The notes: a model not told the origin generated them from the letters alone. A DNA stretch of 50,178 bases from Muribaculaceae bacterium (GCA_029051525.1 JAIDKG010000002.1:1-50178), one strand, 5' to 3'; shown: positions 1-7,746, numbered from the stretch's first letter. Translations and numbers: made by a program.

Positions 1-84
1 GGTATATACTATCGCCTTTATATCGCTGATGAATTGAGCGTCATCAGCGTTGATATTGTCGTATTTATTCAGCTCGGGTTTCAT
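1..84 (-). CDS. YhcG/DUF1016-type nuclease, N-terminal fragment cut by window edge
   Basis: An open frame runs leftward from an ATG at 84 out of the window and gives 28 residues beginning MKPELNKYDN and continuing into DAQFISDIKAIVYT. The ISDIKxIV pattern resembles the start of YhcG/DUF1016 family proteins, which have an N-terminal helical DNA-binding-like domain and a C-terminal PD-(D/E)xK nuclease domain. The next gene on the same strand (374-1438) is a full member, so this would be a second paralogue read in the same direction. A TAACTTTG promoter box ends only 4 nt before the ATG. Family assignment from so short a piece is tentative. Confidence 0.5.
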   Translation of the reverse strand, partial: MKPELNKYDNINADDAQFISDIKAIVYT

Positions 85-88
85 TTTG

Positions 89-96
89 CAAAGTTA
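89..96 (-). promoter_or_regulatory. -7 box TAACTTTG of the partial YhcG-like gene
   Basis: TAACTTTG on the minus strand matches the Bacteroidetes TAnnTTTG -7 element. No clear TTTG is seen 19-20 nt upstream. The distance to the ATG (4 nt) implies a leaderless or nearly leaderless transcript. Confidence 0.5.
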
Positions 97-232
97 CGAA
101 TTTTATTGGGAATCAGGGCTATTATCCGAGAATGTTAACAAGGACAAAAATCAACCGAAAAACTAACTCTCATTTTCGTCTGGCACACCATTGCATACCA
201 CATCTCATGTAAAATACCAATACATACCATTT

Positions 233-261
233 CCAAATCTCTGTTATTTTATGAGATTTGG
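233..261 (-). terminator. Perfect 9-bp hairpin downstream of the YhcG gene
   Basis: CCAAATCTC and GAGATTTGG pair perfectly around an 11-nt AT-rich loop. It lies 110 nt past the stop of the minus-strand nuclease gene and is followed on that strand by no long T run, so termination is plausible but not proven. A second, imperfect inverted repeat (about 288-332, TTGGTTT / AAACCAA with CGGGC / GCCCG inside) lies between it and the stop codon. The rest of 97-373 holds nothing I recognise. Confidence 0.4.
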
Positions 262-373
262 AAGCGTCATGGATATTAGGAGTCAGATTGGTTTGGTTCG
301 GGCTATATATATGCCCGACAAACTAAACCAAACTATATATGTGGGCTGGTGAAAAGAAAAACTAAGGCTATGC

Positions 374-1438
374 TCAGTCTTTTCCTTCTAATTGTTCTGC
401 TGATTTGTCGGCAACTTCTTGGTTGAAGGTCTTTATTTCATCGGTGATTAGTTGTTTCAGCTCTTTTTGAGGAACGATAAGTTTGTATTCGGCTACACCG
501 ATGGGCTTTGTAAATCCTTCAAGTGCCAGCTCAACCTCCACATTGTCTTTCTCAGCGCATAGGATTATGCCGATTGAGGGGTTTTCATCTTTGCCTCGTT
601 CAAGTCTGTCAAGCAACGAGAGATAGAGGTTCATCTTGCTGATATATTCGGGCATGAACTCCGAAATTTTCAAATCGACGGCGACGAGTGACCGTAGACC
701 CCGATGAAAAAAGAGCATATCCACCTTGTAATCCTTGCCGTTGTAGGACAGTACATGCTGATTGCCGATGTATGTAAATCCCTGACCGAGTTCAAGAAGG
801 AACTGTTTTACCTTCTCTACCAATCTCCGCTCAAGCTCCAGTTCAAGAAGTGGCTCGGTCACACCAAGAAATCCCATGCAATAGGAATCCTTGAAAACTT
901 CGTTGGCGTATGCCGCCTGAGCCTCTGGAAGTGCGACGGCGAAATTATTTGAGGCGTTGTTTTCCGGCTGATGCTTGTGCATCTCCAACTTTACAGCATT
1001 GATGAGTAAATCTCGGCTCCAGCCCTTTTCTTGATACTTGCAGGCATAGTACTCTATCGCTTCATCATTATCATCGAACTTAGACATGAGGTAATTTATA
1101 TGTCCCCACGGCAAAAGTGCAACAGCCTGTTGCACTTTTGGATTTGCTTCATGGAATCTAACATAAAACCGCTTCATGTTAAACAAGTTGCGCACCGACA
1201 TTCCCATCTTTGGATATGATGATTTGAGGTCGGCGGACAACCGCTTGACTACTTTGTCTCCGTGTTTGCTGCCGAGCTTCCGCTCATATAACAGTTGACC
1301 TATCCGCCAATACATTTCATTCGATGTACTGACAATGGCACGGGCGGCATTACCTCTCGCGGTTTCAATTACTGCAACAGCTTGTTGCAATATTTCATTA
1401 TATTCTGATTCGCTATGAATATGAACAATTGTTTCCAT
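374..1438 (-). CDS. PDDEXK nuclease domain protein, YhcG/DUF1016 family
   Basis: A 354-residue protein with the two-part YhcG/DUF1016 layout. An N-terminal helical domain (about residues 5-150) includes the family-typical stretches MYWRIGQLLYE and LPWGHINYLM. The C-terminal nuclease fold (about 200-340) carries VDMLFF and VAVDLK, the spaced acidic residues and lysine expected of a PD-(D/E)xK site. Members act on DNA; in Bacteroidales they often sit beside type I restriction-modification loci and recombinase genes, and here a recombinase remnant lies just upstream. I chose the ATG at 1438 rather than the GTG at 1453 because a TAATTTTG promoter box (1442-1449) lies between them. With that start the mRNA would be almost leaderless, as in the paralogue at the left edge. 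The biological role is not known from the sequence. Confidence 0.85.
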   Translation of the reverse strand: METIVHIHSESEYNEILQQAVAVIETARGNAARAIVSTSNEMYWRIGQLLYERKLGSKHGDKVVKRLSADLKSSYPKMGMSVRNLFNMKRFYVRFHEANPKVQQAVALLPWGHINYLMSKFDDNDEAIEYYACKYQEKGWSRDLLINAVKLEMHKHQPENNASNNFAVALPEAQAAYANEVFKDSYCMGFLGVTEPLLELELERRLVEKVKQFLLELGQGFTYIGNQHVLSYNGKDYKVDMLFFHRGLRSLVAVDLKISEFMPEYISKMNLYLSLLDRLERGKDENPSIGIILCAEKDNVEVELALEGFTKPIGVAEYKLIVPQKELKQLITDEIKTFNQEVADKSAEQLEGKD

Positions 1439-1441
1439 ATA

Positions 1442-1449
1442 CAAAATTA
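1442..1449 (-). promoter_or_regulatory. -7 box TAATTTTG of the YhcG-family gene
   Basis: TAATTTTG matches TAnnTTTG on the minus strand. The ATG begins 3 nt after it. The -33 position has no clear TTTG. Confidence 0.5.
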
Positions 1450-1493
1450 ACACTTTAAATTTGATTTTCAGCTATGTGCAAACACTTTATCTC

Positions 1494-2095
1494 TTAGAAC
1501 ACTTCTTCTTTTGCACCGTTGACAATTGCGTCGATCTCGTCGGCTATTTCGTCGGAGGAGAGTTTGATGTAGTCCATAAAGGTTTTTTGCGTTTTGTGTC
1601 CGCTGACGTGCATCATCTGGACTATGGTGAATTTGTGGGAGAGATACATATTGGTAATGCCACTGCGCCGGGCGGCATGGGTGGTGACGCAATCATAGCG
1701 AGGTATCATCACGTCCCCTTTCTCGTTACGCTCGACCGTCAGTTCTCCAGCGGCTTCCTTGTACTTTTGCTTCATGGTGAGCTTTGTCGGCACTTTGACG
1801 GCAAGTGTCGGCACCGTTTCGGACAGGTCTTTCAGTATCTCCTTGATGTAGCGGTTAAGAATCTGGTCAACCACCGATAGCAAATGATATTCATATTTCT
1901 TGCAGATGGCTTCGAGGCTGGGATTCATTATGGGAATCTTTACCTCGTTGCGTGTCTTTTGCTGGACAAGACGGATAATCGGAGTACCTTTCGCGGTAGT
2001 AGTGAAGTCCTCAGTCTGGATATTATTGTAATCGCTGACGCGATGACAAGTATAGCAACCAACGAGGAAAATGTCGCGTGCTTGGTCTTTAGATC
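1494..2095 (-). pseudogene. Tyrosine recombinase/integrase, 3' part only
   Basis: The minus-strand frame is open from about 2095 to the stop at 1494 and encodes the catalytic half of a phage-type tyrosine recombinase. It reads KDQARDIFLVGCYTCHRVSD (first Arg region), then THAARRSG (the His-x-x-Arg box), then SGHKTQKTFMDYIK (His and the nucleophilic Tyr). The frame has no proper start: the first in-frame ATG (1928) lies inside the catalytic domain, and upstream the sequence changes abruptly into an IS-like repeat at about 2096. The N-terminal SAM-like and core-binding domains are gone. It probably once served a mobile element or an invertible locus next to the YhcG genes. A short protein from 1928 could be made but would lack the first catalytic Arg. 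Confidence 0.8.
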
Positions 2096-2096
2096 G

Positions 2097-2479
2097 CGTT
2101 CCTTAAAATTTCGGGGTCGTAGGGGCAATAAGACGCTTTCTCTGCTCGGCGGTGAGTGCAATGTCAATGGTGTGTTGTATTTTGCAGATTCGGTTCCATT
2201 GACTTATCTGTTTGGAGAGCAACCCTGTGGATGCGCTTTGGGTAAATGCGAACGGATTTTCTCTGCCAGTTCTTTCAATGGCAATTGCGCATGGATGCGT
2301 CCGAGCTCGCTGACGGCAAAACTCTCGCGATATTTTTGCATGAAATCGAACTCTGTAAACGGCAACGTGGCCGTAATCTCAGAAATTTTTCGTAACTTCA
2401 CGTACATTTATTTTAAGAATTACCCCCGAATAAGCCCGTGATGGGTCCATCGGGGGTTCATTGTAAAGTTACAAAACAT
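2097..2479 (-). mobile_element. Internally deleted IS (MITE-like), copy 1
   Basis: This 383-bp unit is almost identical to 3684-4067. Read on the minus strand it holds the beginning of a transposase (start at about 2401, MKLRKISEIT onward, about 65 codons, ending ...PQGCSPNR and stop). This is followed in another frame by what looks like the transposase tail (SQWNRICKIQHTIDIALTAE ... TTPKF and stop), so the middle of the gene is missing. The N-terminal piece with SELGRIHAQLPLKELAE resembles IS1182-type transposases; that family call is tentative. The promoter-side end carries a hairpin (ACCCCCGA / TCGGGGGT) and GTAAAGTTAC. The left end interrupts the integrase and the right end truncates a phage-like gene. 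No clear target duplication is seen. Confidence 0.75.
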
Positions 2480-2690
2480 TGTCTTTCTCAATGAGCGAAA
2501 CTATATTGAAAGGCATTTGATTGTCGTCGCCCCACGGACCATAAGAGAGACTATCATCTGCAATAGTCTGCACAATATCCAAATCTTCGCAGAACACTGA
2601 CGCGGAGTTGACTGTGAGCGCGGCTCGTGCCTCGAAGCCGGGAAGATTTTCAACCGAGTTGAAATTGAGGTCGGGAAAAGAGAAGTCCAT
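2469..2690 (-). pseudogene. Phage portal-like protein, N-terminal fragment
   Basis: A 73-residue frame starting MDFSFPDLNFNSVENLPGF ends four codons into IS copy 1, so it is the truncated front of a longer gene. It contains YGPWGDDNQMP, similar to the G-D/E-D-N-x-x-P stretch near the start of some phage portal-like proteins; that assignment is a guess. What is clear is that the reading frame is protein-like and its stop codon comes from the inserted element. Confidence 0.45.
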
Positions 2691-2755
2691 AACTTGCTGA
2701 GATTTTCAGCGAAGTTATGGACCTTATGACGATTGCGAAAAGATGCAGTTAATCT

Positions 2756-3202
2756 TTAGCGAATATAGTGAAACTCGTTATCTCCATTAAATGGATTAGG
2801 TTTAACAATAATTTCCGATCTTGAAACCCATAAACTTGATGGACTTACATCACAACCATAGTTGGTTGCGGGATATGGTGAGGTATGTAAGTTAAAACTC
2901 AGTTCACATCCAGACACATTTGGGAATGCGCTAATTACGACAGGTAAATAAAGATTCGTATTTGAATCATATAACAGTATATCGTAACCAATATGATGAT
3001 TGGCCCCATCATGTCGGTCATACTTCCCTGCAACGGAAATACGATTATCACGTACTTGGGGTTGTTCCTTTTTGACTAACTCAACAGCGGCTTCATCTTC
3101 ATTTATATAATTAGAGGATGCAGTGTTCGCTGTGCATGAATAACATATAGTCCCCAGAGCAATAAAGAGAACCTTACTTAAGATTAATTTCATTAATTTC
3201 AT
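2756..3202 (-). CDS. Small putative lipoprotein, function unknown
   Basis: A 148-residue protein with an N-terminal signal (MKLMKLILSKVLFIALGTIC) and a possible lipidation cysteine in YSC at about residue 23, followed by a Ser/Asn/Thr-rich stretch. The mature part contains Asp/Asn-rich segments and paired cysteines (SGCELSF, NYGCDVS) that could form a disulfide outside the cytoplasm. I recognise no family. An ATG at 3193 is an alternative start. A complete Bacteroidetes promoter lies 32 nt upstream, so the gene is probably expressed although it lies among decayed mobile DNA. Base composition is AT-rich compared with the genes to the right, consistent with acquired DNA. Confidence 0.6.
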   Translation of the reverse strand: MKLMKLILSKVLFIALGTICYSCTANTASSNYINEDEAAVELVKKEQPQVRDNRISVAGKYDRHDGANHHIGYDILLYDSNTNLYLPVVISAFPNVSGCELSFNLHTSPYPATNYGCDVSPSSLWVSRSEIIVKPNPFNGDNEFHYIR

Positions 3203-3233
3203 TGCGTCTTATTAAATGAAGAATATTTGCCTG

Positions 3234-3264
3234 CAAAGGTACGAATAATTCGCGAGATTTCAAA
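3234..3264 (-). promoter_or_regulatory. Promoter TTTG-N19-TACCTTTG of the small lipoprotein gene
   Basis: On the minus strand TTTG (3261-3264) is followed after 19 nt by TACCTTTG (3234-3241), a full match to the Bacteroidetes sigma consensus, ending 31 nt before the ATG at 3202. Confidence 0.75.
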
Positions 3265-3373
3265 AGAAAACTTAAAGGTCATTGGCTTTGAAGATGCAGC
3301 AGTCGTGAATTTTGCGACATTCACCGGAGAAAAGCAACTTGACATTGCGCCAACATCCGTAAAAATTGTATAG
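3239..3373 (+). pseudogene. Open coding-like remnant without a start, plus strand
   Basis: From 3239 a plus-strand frame reads VRIIREISKENLKVIGF and on to TSVKIV before a stop at 3371-3373, without a start codon. Residue composition is protein-like (balanced charge, hydrophobic periodicity). A short frame MTEFENTPIRLPYGYIDRD follows at about 3384-3458. Both look like scraps of phage or element genes joined by deletion. No family recognised; the 82-residue frame on the opposite strand looks like a shadow of these. Confidence 0.3.
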
Positions 3374-3481
3374 CAGGGAGATACAATGACGGAGTTCGAG
3401 AATACTCCCATCAGACTTCCATACGGATATATCGACAGGGACGTCACGGGACTTTGAGAGAATTAGATAAAAATTTTGGTT

Positions 3482-3683
3482 CTATAACGAATTGTATGGG
3501 TAATCGAATTTGAGCTTACCGCTGACGAAGTATGCCATATCAATGAAATTGGATAAGAGTGCAAATCCTCTTGCTCTGCGTTTGGCAAGCTGGATCTTCT
3601 GATTTATCCCTTCAAGAATGCCATTGTTGACTCCGGGACACGTGAAGTTTGTAATGATTCCGGACCAATGTGCCTTTAGAGTT
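3482..3683 (-). pseudogene. ISL3-family transposase, C-terminal fragment
   Basis: The minus-strand frame ending at 3482 reads LKAHWSGIITNF, then GILEGINQKIQLAKRRARGF, then a short tail. The N-G-x-x-E-G-x-N-x-x-I-Q-x-A-K-R-x-A-R-G-F pattern is the conserved C-terminus of ISL3-family DDE transposases, including the final catalytic Glu region. Everything upstream of LKAHW is missing because IS copy 2 begins there (3684). The apparent longer frame to 3754 only reads out into that element and is not a real N-terminus. Confidence 0.8.
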
Positions 3684-4067
3684 CGTTCCTTAAAATTTCG
3701 GGGTCGTAGGGGCAATAAGACGCTTTCTCTGCTCGGCGGTGAGTGCAATGTCAATGGTGTGTTGTATTTTGCAGATTCGGTTCCATTGACTTATCTGTTT
3801 GGAGAGCAACCCTGTGGATGCGCTTTGGGTAAATGCGAACGGATTTTCTCTGCCAGTTCTTTCAATGGCAATTGCGCATGGATGCGTCCGAGCTCGCTGA
3901 CGGCAAAACTCTCGCGATATTTTTGCATGAAATCGAACTCTGTAAACGGCAACGTGGCCGTAATCTCAGAAATTTTTCGTAACTTCACGTAATATTATTT
4001 TTAAGAATTACCCCCGAATAAGCCCGTGATGGGGCCATCGGGGGTTCTTTGTAAAGTTACAAAACAT
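3684..4067 (-). mobile_element. Internally deleted IS (MITE-like), copy 2
   Basis: This second copy of the 383-bp element has the same internal deletion junction, the same N-terminal transposase piece (start at about 3988) and the same tail. I saw only a few differences from copy 1, around the AT-rich stretch near 3990-4000 and in the terminal hairpin loop. Its left end cuts an ISL3-like transposase; its right end is 50 bp from the stop of prfH. In both copies the left end is preceded by CTTTAGA plus three variable bases, which may be part of the element or of its preferred target. Confidence 0.75.
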
Positions 4068-4116
4068 CTATAACTCTGACAAATAATCAATTAGCCATTA
4101 ACTGAGTATCCCTAAT

Positions 4117-4722
4117 TTACAGCGGCCCGGAAAATTTTTTGACGGGGTTGCCTCGTTCAAGATTATCGTGGTTGCTCCATTGACGCGCTTGCGATTCTGC
4201 TACGGCTTTGTCGTTTTGTTGAAGAAGCTTTAACAGGAGTCGTTCTCTTGCAAGAGCTTTGTTCTGCAACTGAGAGCGTTCGTCGGAGCATTTCACCGAA
4301 AGGCCGGTTGGTTTGTGGATTGCCCGAACTGAAGTTTCTACTTTGTTGACGTTCTGCCCCCCTTTTCCTCCCGAGCGGCAGGTTTCATAAATGATGTCTG
4401 ATTCATCAATCTGTAGCAGTTCTACCTCATCAAAGAAGTTGACTCCGACAAACCAGTTGCTGCGCTTATGTCCCGGACGATATGGATTTCGGGTTGAACG
4501 CCAAAGTATTGTACCCTGCCATTCAGCTGCAATCGATGGTGGAATTGTTTCTTTGGTTGCAAAAGTCATTGACATGAAGCAATCGTCGTGCTGATTGTGA
4601 GGTTCGCAATCAGCAAGTTGCAGCGAAGGAATCGCTTTGAGAAGTTCGCGTGCCACCAGAGTGACCGCTCTGGCACATTCCACCGGACCGCGACCGGCCG
4701 TGATCTGTATATAATGTTTCAT
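4117..4722 (-). CDS. prfH: Peptide chain release factor H
   Basis: A 201-residue class I release-factor-like protein. It has the peptidyl-hydrolysis loop [13 protein letters not shown] (GGQ at about residues 121-123), followed by the usual [12 protein letters not shown] and [11 protein letters not shown] stretches, and ends in a basic tail. The stop-codon recognition domain of normal RF1/RF2 is reduced, as is typical for PrfH. Known members pair with RtcB-type RNA ligases; PrfH is reported to release peptides from ribosomes whose 16S decoding-centre RNA has been cut, so that the ligase can reseal it. The start codon overlaps the stop of rtcB (ATGA-type, 4719-4722), so translation of the two is coupled. 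The nearest upstream promoter is that of rtcB. Confidence 0.93.
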   Translation of the reverse strand: MKHYIQITAGRGPVECARAVTLVARELLKAIPSLQLADCEPHNQHDDCFMSMTFATKETIPPSIAAEWQGTILWRSTRNPYRPGHKRSNWFVGVNFFDEVELLQIDESDIIYETCRSGGKGGQNVNKVETSVRAIHKPTGLSVKCSDERSQLQNKALARERLLLKLLQQNDKAVAESQARQWSNHDNLERGNPVKKFSGPL

Positions 4723-5918
4723 TCTCCGTTGTCTTTGATGTTGAGTTTCGGTTTTATCATGGCGACTACCTCTACTGTCGGCCGGATAAGTTCAAGGATT
4801 TCTTCAGTAGATTTGTATGCCATTGGAGATTCATCAAGAGTGCCTTGGCAAATAGATGACGAGTAAATTCCGGTCATTGCATTTTCAAACTCACTCATTG
4901 ATATTTGTTTTTTTGCTTGTGCCCGGCTCATGATGCGTCCGGCGCCATGTGGAGCAGTGTTGAGCCACTGATTATTTCCTTTGCCAATGCAGATTGCTAT
5001 TCCGTCGCGCATATTGAAAGGGATTGCTAATTTGAGGCCTTTGGAAGCGTCGATTGCGCCTTTGCGGAGCATTGGCTGCTCATCGGTGACAGAGATATAG
5101 TTGTGGGTAGTAAAGATAGACTCCACGCATTTGGCCTTACACAACTTTTTGAGGATAGCAAATATCCGGTCGCGTATAATCTGATGATTATAGAGCGCAT
5201 AGCACTGAGCTATAATCATATCCGACAGATAACCGCATAAGGCATCGCCCCAAAGATAACCTACGTATTTTGCTCGTTTTGGATTCTGCGCAATATTATG
5301 CCAATGATTGGCTACCTTCACTCCGAGATTTCGTGAACCACAGTGTATCGTCAGCCAACCGTCGCCTGATTCCGAGTCTTCGCCATACTCAATAAAGTGA
5401 TTGCCGCCACCGAGCGTGCCAAGACTCTTGTAGAAGATGCCTTCCCGAAGCTTGATGCGGCGACAGAAGTCGGTGATGAAACGTGCATCTATACGTGGAG
5501 CCTCATTGATAAGGCCGGGAGCCGCCGAGCGAGCCTTTTGATATTGAGAATTTATGAAACGAAACAGCTCTTTCTCATTGAGAGAGTTTTTCTGACATAT
5601 ATCCGTGCCGGTCGGAATCGCCTCACGGATTCGATGGTCAAGGAGCGGGAAATCCTCGGATTTTACCGCACACGAAAGCCGATGCATAGAGATAGTGCAA
5701 CCGATGTCAACACCCACATGGTCGGGATCGGCATACATTCCTACCGGATAGGCTGTACCCACATTGCATGAGTTACCGGCGTGAACATCGGGCATCTGCA
5801 CGATTGGCACCCCCTCCATTGCCGGATGATTGCAAAGATCTGTTATCCAGTCGAGGGCAGTCGGTTCTATGTTATCTGTGAAAATTTCAGCTGATGTATG
5901 ATTTCCAGTAATGTTCAT
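4719..5918 (-). CDS. rtcB: RNA ligase RtcB (RtcB2 type, PrfH-linked)
   Basis: A 399-residue RtcB ligase, which joins 2',3'-cyclic phosphate (or 3'-phosphate) and 5'-OH RNA ends using GTP and Mn2+. Metal- and guanylate-site motifs seen are [31 protein letters not shown] and APHGAGR; the His in the last is the expected guanylylated nucleophile. An ATG at 5918 is preferred over the in-frame TTG at 5939: the TTG lies inside the promoter-like CAATTTTGCG, while the ATG has A-rich sequence AGAAGAAT before it. It overlaps prfH downstream. This pairing points to repair of cleaved ribosomal RNA rather than tRNA splicing. A divergent WYL regulator starts 93 bp away and is the likely controller. Confidence 0.93.
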   Translation of the reverse strand: MNITGNHTSAEIFTDNIEPTALDWITDLCNHPAMEGVPIVQMPDVHAGNSCNVGTAYPVGMYADPDHVGVDIGCTISMHRLSCAVKSEDFPLLDHRIREAIPTGTDICQKNSLNEKELFRFINSQYQKARSAAPGLINEAPRIDARFITDFCRRIKLREGIFYKSLGTLGGGNHFIEYGEDSESGDGWLTIHCGSRNLGVKVANHWHNIAQNPKRAKYVGYLWGDALCGYLSDMIIAQCYALYNHQIIRDRIFAILKKLCKAKCVESIFTTHNYISVTDEQPMLRKGAIDASKGLKLAIPFNMRDGIAICIGKGNNQWLNTAPHGAGRIMSRAQAKKQISMSEFENAMTGIYSSSICQGTLDESPMAYKSTEEILELIRPTVEVVAMIKPKLNIKDNGE

Positions 5919-5964
5919 ATTCTTCTGATTTTGTCGCAAAATTGAGATGTGGGTGCGCAGCGGA

Positions 5965-5996
5965 TTTGCGCACTTATGAAAAAAATGCTACTTTTG
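5965..5996 (+). promoter_or_regulatory. Promoter TTTG-N20-TACTTTTG of the WYL gene
   Basis: TTTG at 5965-5968 and TACTTTTG at 5989-5996, 20 nt apart, match the Bacteroidetes promoter. It ends 15 nt before the preferred ATG (6012) and therefore excludes the upstream in-frame start at 5949. It lies in the 93-bp gap shared with the oppositely read rtcB. Confidence 0.75.
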
Positions 5997-6011
5997 CAAA
6001 AAATTATCCTT

Positions 6012-7061
6012 ATGCCCCTGAATCGAGCCACTCTTATCAGAATATCCACCATTGATAAATGTCTTCAGAATCGCTATCGTCGTTGGACGATCGACGACCT
6101 GATTGACGCCTGCACCGATGCGCTGGCTGAATTTGAAGGGCGGAGTAACCCCGTGAGCCGCCGCACGTTTCAGAACGATCTTGCGCTGATGCGCAGCGAC
6201 CGTTTAGGCTATAATGCCCCGATAGTGGTGCGTGAAAACAAGTATTACGAATATGACGACCCTGATTTCAGCATCACTCATCTACCGCTGAATGACGAAG
6301 GACTCGATGCGCTCAATTCGGCTCTCGACATATTGCGCCAGTTGCAAGGATTTCCACAGTTAGCATCATCGATCGACACTATCAGCAAACTCAACGAGCA
6401 GATTTCCCGCCACACCGGTGTCTCGACCCCGGCAATGGATATGGAGCATGTGGCAGGTTACGCCGGCACACGATTTATCGGCCACATATACGATGCCGTG
6501 CGTAAGCGGCAAACTGTCATTATTGAATATCAGTCGTTCAAGGCTCGTCAGCCGGAAGCTTTAGTGGTGTATCCATATTTACTGAAGGAATACCGCAATC
6601 GATGGTTTCTCATTGGAGAGAAAGCCTCCAACCGCGCCCCGCAGGTTAATATCTTTGCCCTCGACCGCATCAAGTCTGTTTCTGTTGACAAAGAGCATCC
6701 TTTCAAGAAATGTGTTGACTTTGATCCGGAGCATTTCTTTGACGATACAATCGGAGTGACAAAGCAAATACACGATAAAGCACGCAGAGTGGTAATAAAG
6801 ATTGACCGGCAGCAGGCTCCATACGTTGAATCAAAACCATTCCATAAATCGCAGAAAGTTGAGCTCCGTTTCCGTGACGGTTCAATACAGCTATCGCTAA
6901 AAGTGGTCATAAACAACGAATTGGAGCGCCTCATCCTCGGCTATGGCGGACATGCAGAAGTCATAGCTCCCCCCGAGTTTCGCGCTCGCATTGCAGAGAG
7001 CATAAAGATAGCCTCTCGCCATTATGACATTGATTCCGACTCTACGACCCCGAAATTTTAA
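6012..7061 (+). CDS. WYL-domain transcriptional regulator
   Basis: A 349-residue regulator. The N-terminal part (about 1-75, MPLNRATLIRIST ... RRTFQNDLALMRS) is a winged helix-turn-helix of the type found in WYL regulators. The middle to C-terminal part (about 140-340) is a WYL-type ligand-sensing domain with VIIEYQSF, YPYLLKEYRNRWFLIG and a WCX-like tail (FRDGSIQLSLKV). WYL domains can bind nucleic-acid ligands or nucleotides. Divergent placement next to rtcB-prfH suggests it senses RNA or DNA damage and controls that operon. The last codons (TTPKF and stop) are identical to the end of the transposase in the deleted IS elements, so the native C-terminus seems to have been replaced by an IS relic; the loss is at most a few residues. 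Confidence 0.88.
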   Translation: MPLNRATLIRISTIDKCLQNRYRRWTIDDLIDACTDALAEFEGRSNPVSRRTFQNDLALMRSDRLGYNAPIVVRENKYYEYDDPDFSITHLPLNDEGLDALNSALDILRQLQGFPQLASSIDTISKLNEQISRHTGVSTPAMDMEHVAGYAGTRFIGHIYDAVRKRQTVIIEYQSFKARQPEALVVYPYLLKEYRNRWFLIGEKASNRAPQVNIFALDRIKSVSVDKEHPFKKCVDFDPEHFFDDTIGVTKQIHDKARRVVIKIDRQQAPYVESKPFHKSQKVELRFRDGSIQLSLKVVINNELERLILGYGGHAEVIAPPEFRARIAESIKIASRHYDIDSDSTTPKF

Positions 7062-7063
7062 GG
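7036..7063 (+). repeat. 28-bp relic of the IS end inside the WYL stop region
   Basis: CTACGACCCCGAAATTTTAA plus GGAACGCG is the reverse complement of the left end of IS copy 1 (26 bp shared with both copies, 28 with copy 1), in the same reading frame as the transposase tail. It is in inverted orientation relative to copy 2 and lies on the far side of rtcB/prfH/WYL. Confidence 0.75.
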
Positions 7064-7165
7064 AACGCGCTCTTAGCCCCCGACCGGGGCTTCTGCGAGG
7101 CGGTCTGCAATTGCAGAGTTAGCAATAATTCCCTGTAATAATCAAAAATAGCAATTCTTACTAAC

Positions 7166-7717
7166 ATGATTGAAACAGAACGATTGATCTTGCGCCCCTG
7201 GCAAGAATCGGAAGCTGGGTTACTGTATAAATACGCCTGCGATCCGGATATCGGTCCCATTGCCGGATGGATGCCGCACACTTCGGTCGAGAATAGTCTT
7301 GAAATCATCAGGACCATATTTTCCGCCCCCGAGATATATGCGGTGGTCCTTAAGGAAACAGGCGAACCGATAGGCAGTTGCGGCCTAATGTCGGCCGATG
7401 GTTTTACGAAAGAGGGCGAAGCCGAGATTGGCTATTGGATTGGTAAGCCATATTGGGGACAAGGTCTTATTCCGGAAGCTGTCGGTGCATTACTGGCTCG
7501 GAGCTTCAATGAATTGTGCCTGAAGACAGTATGGTGTGTATATTATGACGGGAATATAAAATCGAAACGCGTCTGCGAAAAAAGCGGATTCAAATATCAT
7601 CATACCAATAGCGATGTAATATCCCCTCTCGGAGATAAACGGACCGAACATTGCTACAATATGACTCACGAGGATTACCGGGCACTACATGAGGCAATGA
7701 CAGCGCACGCCCTATGA
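7166..7717 (+). CDS. GNAT family N-acetyltransferase, RimJ/RimL-like
   Basis: A 183-residue acetyl-CoA-dependent N-acetyltransferase. It begins with the typical ETERLILRPW strand. The central IGYWIGKPYWGQGLIPEAV corresponds to the acetyl-CoA-binding loop (the Q/R-x-x-G-x-G/A position reads YWGQGL), and near the C-terminus CEKSGFKYH is the usual late strand-helix element. Relatives acetylate the alpha-amino group of proteins, or small amines; the substrate cannot be told here. It stands alone: 104 bp separate it from the WYL gene and 67 bp from the following nuclease-like gene, which has its own -7 box. Confidence 0.87.
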   Translation: MIETERLILRPWQESEAGLLYKYACDPDIGPIAGWMPHTSVENSLEIIRTIFSAPEIYAVVLKETGEPIGSCGLMSADGFTKEGEAEIGYWIGKPYWGQGLIPEAVGALLARSFNELCLKTVWCVYYDGNIKSKRVCEKSGFKYHHTNSDVISPLGDKRTEHCYNMTHEDYRALHEAMTAHAL

Positions 7718-7738
7718 GAGAAATCCCGAAAAATTCGC

Positions 7739-7746
7739 TAACTTTG
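7739..7746 (+). promoter_or_regulatory. -7 box TAACTTTG upstream of the membrane nuclease gene
   Basis: TAACTTTG matches TAnnTTTG and lies 38 nt before the ATG at 7785. A good -33 TTTG is not seen at the expected spacing because the region is the end of the acetyltransferase gene. Confidence 0.5.

Noticed and set aside
3199..3447. Minus-strand frame of 82 codons upstream of the small lipoprotein
   Set aside because: It contains the lipoprotein promoter and is opposite a more protein-like plus-strand remnant.
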